A stretch of DNA of 5,488 bases from Lactobacillales bacterium. Its GTDB lineage: Bacteria; Bacillota; Bacilli; Lactobacillales; Streptococcaceae. The DNA lies in the NCBI GenBank assembly GCA_031257815.1, contig JAIRNX010000088.1:1-5488 (forward strand), in the 5' to 3' direction. The first letter of the stretch is position 1, and each line of letters opens with the position of its first letter. Shown piece after piece: positions 1-4,279 of the stretch. The position numbers and the translations under genes were made by a program. The notes beneath the pieces were generated by a model, which had not been told where the DNA came from, did not search any database, and was given only the letters and a program-made list of their open reading frames with translations.

Positions 1-792
1 AACAGCCTCATCATCGATAACATCAATAATATCATCAACCGTCACAATTCCTTGCAAACGACCTTTGGCATCAATAACCGGCAGCGCCAAAAAATCATAA
101 TCACGAAATCTTTGCGCCACATCCTCTTGATCATCATCAACATTAACTGAAATAACACGTTCATTCATAATCTCAAAGATCAAAGCTTCTTCATCATTAA
201 TGATCAAATCTTTTAAAGTAATGACTCCCTTAAGCTCTTTATCTTGATTTATTACATATACATAGTAAATCGTCTCAGCCATTGTAGCCCTGCTTTTTAA
301 AACATGCATCGCAGAACGAACGCTCTGATGACCTATAATTGAAATAAACTCACGCGTCATTATCGCGCCAGCCGTATCATCTTGATAATGCATTAAATCT
401 TGAATAGTACTAGCATCGTCTTGATCCATTCGCTTTAAGTAATCTGAAATGATCTTTTGATTTCCTACTTGATGCAATAAATCAGCTGCATTGTCTGAAT
501 ACATATTACTGATCATCGCCGCAGCATATTCAGGCGACATTTCTAAAAGATAAGCCGCGATATCACTTTTTTCTTCTTCCAAAAGATCAAACATCTCTGC
601 TAACTCTGCAGGAGACATATAACTATACAAGCGGACTCGCATAGATTTTGATAATTTAAGATAAAATTGTCCCTGCTCATATGCATGCAAAGATAAGAAC
701 AATTCACGAAAAGCTTTAAGATTTTCACTTTCCATATCTTCCATCAACTGCTGAAAATGCAACTCTTTTTCTTCTACTTCTTTTTCGTTCAT
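1..792 (-). CDS. mgtE: MgtE-family magnesium transporter, N-terminal half (partial)
   Basis: This is the first 264 codons of a MgtE-type Mg2+ channel/transporter; the gene runs off the window at base 1, so the C-terminal membrane domain that forms the ion pore is not seen. Visible is the cytosolic gating part. Residues about 1-125 are a charged, helical MgtE N domain, with repeated M/L-rich helices such as YMSPAELAEMFDLLEEE and LEMSPEYAAAMI. A CBS pair follows at about 140-200 (MTREFISI ... LKGVITLKDLI) and 205-262 (MNERVISVNVDDDQEDV ... ALPVIDAKGRLQGIVTVDDI). In the family these domains sense cytosolic Mg2+ through acidic residues and close the pore when Mg2+ is high; this is family knowledge. 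The ATG has a ribosome site 3-5 nt upstream and lies 16 nt after the stop of the rluD remnant, so it probably belongs to the same transcript as nadK. I see no frame break. No M-box-like leader is visible just upstream. A full-length gene should have about 450 codons. Confidence 0.93.
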   Translation of the reverse strand, partial: MNEKEVEEKELHFQQLMEDMESENLKAFRELFLSLHAYEQGQFYLKLSKSMRVRLYSYMSPAELAEMFDLLEEEKSDIAAYLLEMSPEYAAAMISNMYSDNAADLLHQVGNQKIISDYLKRMDQDDASTIQDLMHYQDDTAGAIMTREFISIIGHQSVRSAMHVLKSRATMAETIYYVYVINQDKELKGVITLKDLIINDEEALIFEIMNERVISVNVDDDQEDVAQRFRDYDFLALPVIDAKGRLQGIVTVDDIIDVIDDEAV

Positions 793-795
793 GTT

Positions 796-803
796 CTCAC
801 CTT
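796..803 (-). promoter_or_regulatory. mgtE ribosome binding site
   Basis: Reading the minus strand, AAGGTGAG ends 3 nt before the ATG at 792, with its AAGG core about 7 nt away. It supports the ATG at 792 as the mgtE start. It lies just after the TAG (809-811) that ends the probable rluD tail, so translation of mgtE does not depend on an intact rluD. Confidence 0.6.
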
Positions 804-808
804 ACTTT

Positions 809-971
809 CTATACCAAAAGCTTCATATCAACAGGCATATCTTGTTTAAAGGCCATCTCGTCCACCTTGAAATTTGATTTTTGCTAGCAATGCTTTTGAA
901 ATTCTCAACTCTTTTACAAAAGACTTAATCTGTTGCGAACTTTCTTTTGCAAATGTTCATTCAAAACGCAT
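809..971 (-). pseudogene. rluD-type 23S rRNA pseudouridine synthase remnant (nonsense mutation and large internal deletion)
   Basis: Read from ATG 971-969 on the minus strand, the sequence gives MRFE, a TGA stop (957-959), then TFAKESSQQIKSFVKELR and ISKALLAKIKFQGGR. This is the typical N-terminus (S4-like part) of RluD/RluA-family synthases, where the start usually reads like M.F.W and continues ..I..FL....IS..LLAKIKFQGG. The family tryptophan falls exactly at the TGA, so a TGG-to-TGA change is the simple reading. After base about 858 the homology stops. From about 859 down to TAG 809-811, in a different frame, MAFKQDMPVDMKLLV resembles the last residues of the same family (..M.F..P.P.DM...). 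Nearly the whole catalytic domain, roughly 250 codons including the catalytic aspartate motif, is missing. The ATG overlaps the original nadK 3' end by 11 nt and mgtE follows directly, which is the place rluD occupies in lactobacilli and enterococci. The N-terminal match is strong; the C-terminal match is weaker because it is short. Confidence 0.82.
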
Positions 972-1044
972 GATTACTATTTTGACTTGTAATAAACGAT
1001 TCTTTTACTCGATCCCAAAAATGTAGATGGCGATAAGAACAAAA
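961..1044 (-). other. Out-of-frame original 3' end of nadK
   Basis: In the minus-strand frame whose codons start at 1038, the sequence reads SYRHLHFWDRVKESFI and then TSQNSNHAF before TGA at 961-963. The HFW.RV..SFI pattern is the conserved C-terminal end of Bacilli NAD kinases. It connects to the upstream frame (..AKKRIHF) only if one base is restored near the four-T run at 1041-1044. It would end overlapping the rluD ATG (969-971), the compact join expected in an undamaged operon. Confidence 0.78.
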
Positions 1045-1769
1045 TGAATTCGCTTTTTAGCAATTTTAAAATTTACCGCTTGCACCTTTTGCGAAGCAAC
1101 CATCTCGCGATCCACCGTAATTGTATAATCATCACTTGGTGCAAGTTGAATTCTTATCCACTCATGTGCTCCAATTACAATCGGTGAACCTAAAGTTCGA
1201 AAAATACGATTATTTAACGAAGCAATTTCTGTCATTTGAATTGCATTAATACTTGGATGAATCACTGCACCGCCAATTGACTTATTGTGGGCTGTTGAAC
1301 CCGTTGGTGTGGAAACAGATAAGCCATCACCACGAAAACTCTCAAAAAACTTATCGCCAATATAAACATCGCCAACCAATGTTTTGCTAACACGACGAAC
1401 TGTGGATTCGTTTAACGCTAAAAAACACTTTACCCCTTCTTCATACTCTACCACAACATCAAGCAAAGGATAAGAAACACTACAAGCACTTTTTTCGTTT
1501 AACGCACGCACCAGCTCTTTCATCTCAAACTCACGCCAATCCGTGTAAAACCCTAAATGTCCGATATGAATTCCCACAAATTGTACTTTATCTAACTGTT
1601 TTTCATATTTATGAAAAGCTGAAAGCAGCGTGCCATCTCCTCCAACTGATAAAACAACATCAGGATTTTTTTCATCCAAAACAAAAGAAAATCGCAAAAG
1701 CAGCTCTTTTAACTTTTTAGCTGCCTTAAGCGATTGTTTTTCTTGATTATAAAAAATAGAAACCTTCAT
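1005..1769 (-). CDS. nadK: NAD kinase (C-terminus altered by a one-base frameshift)
   Basis: NAD kinase phosphorylates NAD to NADP in the cytosol using ATP or polyphosphate. Family motifs in order: start MKVSIFYN; the GGDGTLL nucleotide motif with GGDG at residues 43-46; GIHIGHLGFY at 66-75; the NE pair at 120-121 (ALNESTVRR); and RGDGLSVSTPTGSTAH at 146-161. The ATG has AAGGAG 9 nt upstream. The open frame gives 254 residues, but after KKRIHF (238-243) it ends in 11 residues unlike the family (VLIAIYIFGIE). The expected tail, SYRHLHFWDRVKESFI and so on, is present in another frame from 1038 down to a TGA at 961-963. Adding back one base, for example a fifth T in the run at 1041-1044, would give a 269-residue protein, the usual length in lactobacilli. 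So the gene has either a real one-base deletion or a sequence error. All active-site motifs lie before the lesion. It follows nadA across a 299-nt gap filled by a repeat element. Confidence 0.92.
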   Translation of the reverse strand: MKVSIFYNQEKQSLKAAKKLKELLLRFSFVLDEKNPDVVLSVGGDGTLLSAFHKYEKQLDKVQFVGIHIGHLGFYTDWREFEMKELVRALNEKSACSVSYPLLDVVVEYEEGVKCFLALNESTVRRVSKTLVGDVYIGDKFFESFRGDGLSVSTPTGSTAHNKSIGGAVIHPSINAIQMTEIASLNNRIFRTLGSPIVIGAHEWIRIQLAPSDDYTITVDREMVASQKVQAVNFKIAKKRIHFVLIAIYIFGIE

Positions 1770-1778
1770 TTATCTATT

Positions 1779-1784
1779 CTCCTT
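1779..1784 (-). promoter_or_regulatory. nadK ribosome binding site
   Basis: AAGGAG on the minus strand lies 9 nt before the nadK ATG (1767-1769). It sits outside the repeat element (1818-2033), so nadK translation has its own entry site and does not depend on coupling to nadA. Confidence 0.7.
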
Positions 1785-1817
1785 TTAAGAATCTGTTGTA
1801 ATCGCAAACAAACTCTA

Positions 1818-2033
1818 AGAGTCTGTTAACGCTCTCTCTATTGATGAGTTTTTTGAGAAATTTTTGTGCATTTTTAGGCTAAAAGCACAGTTTTTAGGTA
1901 ACGAATAAAAGAAAACGAAGTTTTCTTGTCACCATAAACGCAGAAATAGTGGTGCTATTGCGAGGCATTTTGATGACAAAAGGCAAAAAATTAATCAAAA
2001 TTGCGCAATTCTTAAGACAAGTTAACAGGTTCT
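1818..2033 (+). repeat. Small inverted-repeat element, copy 2 (longer, more diverged; MITE/RUP-like)
   Basis: This 216-bp non-coding element fills most of the nadA-nadK gap. Its ends, AGAGTCTGTTAAC (1818-1830) and GTTAACAGGTTCT (2021-2033), are inverted repeats with two mismatches in 13. Read on the plus strand it matches the reverse complement of copy 1 (3217-3377) over several blocks: TCTCTATTGATGA, GAGAAATTTT followed by GTGCATTT, TAGTGGTGCTA, CGAGGC, and the terminal GTTAACAGG. It carries roughly 40-50 extra bases in the middle, about 1890-1935, holding a small hairpin. No open reading frame of note and no transposase are present, so any movement would need an enzyme supplied from elsewhere. 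I see no convincing target duplication. The remaining bases of the gap, 1770-1817 and 2034-2068, hold only the nadK ribosome site and unremarkable AT-rich sequence. Confidence 0.8.
1909..1927 (-). terminator. AT-rich hairpin in the nadA-nadK gap, possible weak terminator or attenuator
   Basis: AAGAAAAC and GTTTTCTT form a perfect 8-bp stem with a 3-nt loop. On the minus strand, the direction of transcription, the stem runs into TTATT, a short and interrupted T tract. The stem is AT-rich (2 G-C pairs) and the tract imperfect, so termination would be weak at best. It lies in the part of repeat copy 2 that has no counterpart in copy 1. It could lower read-through from nadA into nadK, or be only part of the repeat's structure. 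Confidence 0.25.
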
Positions 2034-2068
2034 AAGAATGATTTTTTATGAGCACAACTAGATTCGCA

Positions 2069-3178
2069 TTACTTTGTTAGCTCTAACATTTTTTCAAGCG
2101 CAACTTTGGCCCATTTGGTTGTGTCTGCGGAAACGGTGATTTGATTTTCTACACGTCCTGCTGCCAACTCGTCTAAAATCCAAGCTAAATGCGGCAGATC
2201 AATGCGATTCATAGTTAAACACGCACAAGACATCGGATTTAGAAAATGAACAAAAACTCCCTTTTCTTTCATGACTTTTTGCAAGCGGCCAACCAAATTG
2301 TTATCTGTCCCAATAGCAAGACGATCTTTTGATTTAGCTTCGTAAGTTAATTTGATAAGCTTTGCTGTTGAGCCAAAATCATCAGCCAGATCAACAACAT
2401 CTTTTCGACATTCTGGATGAACAATTACCTTGATATCAGGAAAAAGTTTCCGCATGCGCTCTACTTGCAAGGGGGTAAACTGCTGATGCACAGAACAAAA
2501 ACCTTCCCATAAAATCACTCGAACATCCTGCAAATTGCCCTTATAACTTAAATCTTTCGTTGCTGGATGCCACATTGCCATCTGCTCAAGTGCAACTCCT
2601 AGATGATATGATATATTCCGCCCTAAATGCTGATCAGGCAAAAAAAGAATTCGTTTTTTTTGCGTAAAAGCCCATAAAACAACCTCTTTGGCATTGCCAG
2701 AAGTAACTGTAACACCACCGTGTCTTCCTACAAAAGCTTTCACTTCTGCAGTTGAATTAATATAAGTTACAGGTAAAATGCTCTCTTTAAACAAAGCTTC
2801 AAGTTTGTGCCATGCAACTTGAAGTTGGTTAGCACTTGCCATATCAGCCATCGAGCAACCTGCTGTCATATCAGGCAATAACACTTTTTGCTTTTTATCT
2901 GTTAACATATCTGCCGTTTCAGCCATAAAATGAACACCACAAAAAACAATCGTTTCTGCTTGTTTATAATTTTGAACCTTTTTGGCCAATTCTAAAGAAT
3001 CGCCGACTTCATCCGCAAATTCAACAACATCATCTTTTTGATAATGATGAGCTAAAAGGATTAATTTTTTTCCTAACTTTGCCTTTTGCTTTCGAATGAT
3101 TTCCTTTAGATCATTAGTCTTTGCTTCTTCGTACATTGCAGGAATAGCCTGTTTTTCAAATGCCTTTAAATCAAGCAC
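2069..3178 (-). CDS. nadA: Quinolinate synthase NadA
   Basis: NadA condenses iminoaspartate, made by NadB, with dihydroxyacetone phosphate to give quinolinate, using an oxygen-sensitive [4Fe-4S] cluster. I place the start at GTG 3176-3178, giving 369 residues, close to the B. subtilis protein at about 368. A perfect AGGAGG lies 7 nt upstream. The frame stays open up to an ATG at 3238, but the codons near that ATG lie inside the repeat element and have no ribosome site. Family motifs: LLAHHYQKDDVVEFAD at 41-56, VFCGVHFMAETADML at 78-92, LLPDMTAGCSMADM at 100-113, FLPDQHLGRN at 179-188, WEGFCSVH at 224-231, HPEC at 254-257, GTDNNLV at 290-296 and NPMSCACLTMNRID at 314-327. By position relative to B. 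subtilis NadA (C110, C230, C320) the cluster ligands should be C108, C228 and C320; all three are present. It lies between nadC and nadK, flanked on each side by a repeat copy about 35-39 nt away. Confidence 0.97.
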   Translation of the reverse strand: MLDLKAFEKQAIPAMYEEAKTNDLKEIIRKQKAKLGKKLILLAHHYQKDDVVEFADEVGDSLELAKKVQNYKQAETIVFCGVHFMAETADMLTDKKQKVLLPDMTAGCSMADMASANQLQVAWHKLEALFKESILPVTYINSTAEVKAFVGRHGGVTVTSGNAKEVVLWAFTQKKRILFLPDQHLGRNISYHLGVALEQMAMWHPATKDLSYKGNLQDVRVILWEGFCSVHQQFTPLQVERMRKLFPDIKVIVHPECRKDVVDLADDFGSTAKLIKLTYEAKSKDRLAIGTDNNLVGRLQKVMKEKGVFVHFLNPMSCACLTMNRIDLPHLAWILDELAAGRVENQITVSADTTKWAKVALEKMLELTK

Positions 3179-3185
3179 TTTGTCT

Positions 3186-3191
3186 CCTCCT
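3186..3191 (-). promoter_or_regulatory. nadA ribosome binding site, decides the GTG start
   Basis: AGGAGG on the minus strand is a full match to the Shine-Dalgarno core, 7 nt before GTG 3176-3178. It decides against the in-frame ATG at 3236-3238, which lies within the end of repeat copy 1 and would add 20 residues (beginning MEIVNRLLKL) foreign to the family. Confidence 0.88.
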
Positions 3192-3216
3192 AAAAAGTTT
3201 CTTGGATTTAGCTTTA

Positions 3217-3377
3217 AGAGCCTGTTAACGATCTCCATAATTGCGACTTTTTTAGCAATTTTGTGCCTTTCTTTGTCAAAAAGCCTCGATTTAGCACCAC
3301 TAAACCTGCGTTTTTTTCCTAGAAATGCACAAAATTTCTCGAAAAATTCATCAATAGAGAGATCGTTAACAGGCTCT
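3217..3377 (-). repeat. Small inverted-repeat element, copy 1 (perfect 19-bp ends; MITE/RUP-like)
   Basis: This 161-bp element fills the nadC-nadA gap. It begins AGAGCCTGTTAACGATCTC (3217-3235) and ends with the exact reverse complement (3359-3377). The symmetry goes on imperfectly for about 55-60 bp from each end, with matched blocks such as AATTTTGTGC and TTTCT, so a transcript could fold into one long hairpin. It is assigned to the minus strand because its reverse complement aligns with copy 2 read forward. It has no convincing coding capacity; open frames across it are extensions of neighbours or chance. It lies 5 nt after the nadC stop codon and 38 nt before the nadA start, so it must be transcribed if nadC and nadA share an mRNA. 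A structured RNA here could affect stability or processing of the message. Short AT-rich bases flank it, with no clear target duplication. Confidence 0.87.
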
Positions 3378-3382
3378 AATAA

Positions 3383-4228
3383 CTATACTTTTTTCTTACT
3401 TGCCATATCCAAAAAACTAATATCAAAAGCTTCAACTGAATGCGTTAACTCTCCCATTGATATAAAATCAACTCCGCAACCTTTAAACTGATGAATTACC
3501 TCCATTGTAATTTTGCCAGAAGCTTCCATCAAGATCCTTTTTGGCACTATCTTACGCCATTCTTTAATCTCTGCTGGCGTTCGATTATCAAACATAATAA
3601 CATCAACATTAGCTTCTACTGCTTCTAGCAGCTGCTCTTTTGTTTCAATTTCTACTTCGATCTTAACCATATGCCCCTGAGTATGACGCACTTTTTCAAC
3701 TGCCTCTTTTAAACCACCAGCATAAGAAAGATGATTATCTTTTAACATCACGCCATCATATAAACCAAAGCGATGATTTTTGCCACCACCAACTTTTACT
3801 GCATATTTATCAAATAAACGAAGATATGGCGCCGTTTTACGTGTATCACAAATCTGAATCGTTGGATCATCAAGTCTAACAATCGCCTGAGACGTCTTGG
3901 TGGCAATGCCACTCATACGCTGTATTAAATTCAAAACTACGCGCTCACCAGTTAGTAAAGTTTGAATCTTACCCTTAGCACGCCCTATAACATCTCCCTT
4001 ATGAACATGTTGCCCTTCGGCAACTAATGGCGTAAAAGCTGCATCTTTTAGCAATTCATATACCATAGCAGGAATCTTTAAACCACAAATAACACCATCA
4101 GACTTGGCAATAAACTCTCCGCTGCCTTGTGCATTTTCACTAAAAATACTTGATACCGTTAAATCCTCTGTCCCAAGATCTTCAAGTAAAAATTCTTTTA
4201 TCTTCTCTTTGGCTAAAAGTTCATTCAA
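3383..4228 (-). CDS. nadC: Nicotinate-nucleotide pyrophosphorylase (quinolinate phosphoribosyltransferase) NadC
   Basis: NadC joins quinolinate to phosphoribosyl pyrophosphate with loss of CO2, giving nicotinate mononucleotide, the point where the de novo route enters the common NAD pathway. The 281-residue length is typical. Motifs: EDLGTEDLT at 16-24; GERVVLNLIQRMSGIAT at 94-110; DTRKTAPYLR at 128-137; DKYAVKVGGGKNHRFGLYD at 140-158 with MLKDNH at 161-166, which supply phosphate- and quinolinate-binding basic residues (R130, K131, H152, R153, K163); the strand KIEVEIET at 189-196; IMFDN at 211-215; EASGKI at 235-240; and FISMGELTHS at 255-264. The start is TTG (4226-4228) with AAGGAAG 8 nt upstream. 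One small difference is K239 where the family often has a second glycine (EASGGI). It follows nadB by 51 nt. No frame damage is seen, and the protein ends with a short basic tail (SKKKV). Confidence 0.96.
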   Translation of the reverse strand: MNELLAKEKIKEFLLEDLGTEDLTVSSIFSENAQGSGEFIAKSDGVICGLKIPAMVYELLKDAAFTPLVAEGQHVHKGDVIGRAKGKIQTLLTGERVVLNLIQRMSGIATKTSQAIVRLDDPTIQICDTRKTAPYLRLFDKYAVKVGGGKNHRFGLYDGVMLKDNHLSYAGGLKEAVEKVRHTQGHMVKIEVEIETKEQLLEAVEANVDVIMFDNRTPAEIKEWRKIVPKRILMEASGKITMEVIHQFKGCGVDFISMGELTHSVEAFDISFLDMASKKKV

Positions 4229-4236
4229 AACAATAT

Positions 4237-4243
4237 CTTCCTT
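4237..4243 (-). promoter_or_regulatory. nadC ribosome binding site, supports the TTG start
   Basis: AAGGAAG on the minus strand is 8 nt before TTG 4226-4228. No in-frame ATG lies near, and the residues right after the TTG (NELLAKEKIKEFLLEDLG) match a normal NadC N-terminus, so the non-ATG start is the best choice. Confidence 0.7.
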
Positions 4244-4279
4244 TACTTGAAATTTAGCTTTTTATCCAAGCATATCTTT

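Noticed and set aside
957..959. TGA at the expected tryptophan of rluD read as recoding (Mollicutes-type code)
   Set aside because: Tryptophans elsewhere in the window, for example in nadK, are encoded by TGG, and the rest of rluD is deleted, so a nonsense mutation in a pseudogene is the simpler explanation.
1036..1046. Programmed frameshifting to make the full nadK C-terminus
   Set aside because: No classic slippery heptamer with a downstream pseudoknot is evident and NadK is not known to need it. A one-base loss in a T run beside a decayed gene is more likely, though not proven.
1770..2068. Riboswitch or M-box-like leader before nadK/mgtE
   Set aside because: The structure in this gap is explained by repeat copy 2 and its terminal inverted repeats; no conserved riboswitch core is recognisable.
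3217..3377. Simple intrinsic terminator after nadC
   Set aside because: The inverted repeat is far too long, its arms are separated by over 100 bp, and it has no T run at the 3' end in the transcription direction. It also recurs elsewhere in the window as an element copy.
3096..3491. 131-codon open frame on the plus strand
   Set aside because: It runs antisense across the nadA start, the palindromic repeat and the nadC end, with no ribosome site or family resemblance. It exists because the repeat happens to be open in this frame.
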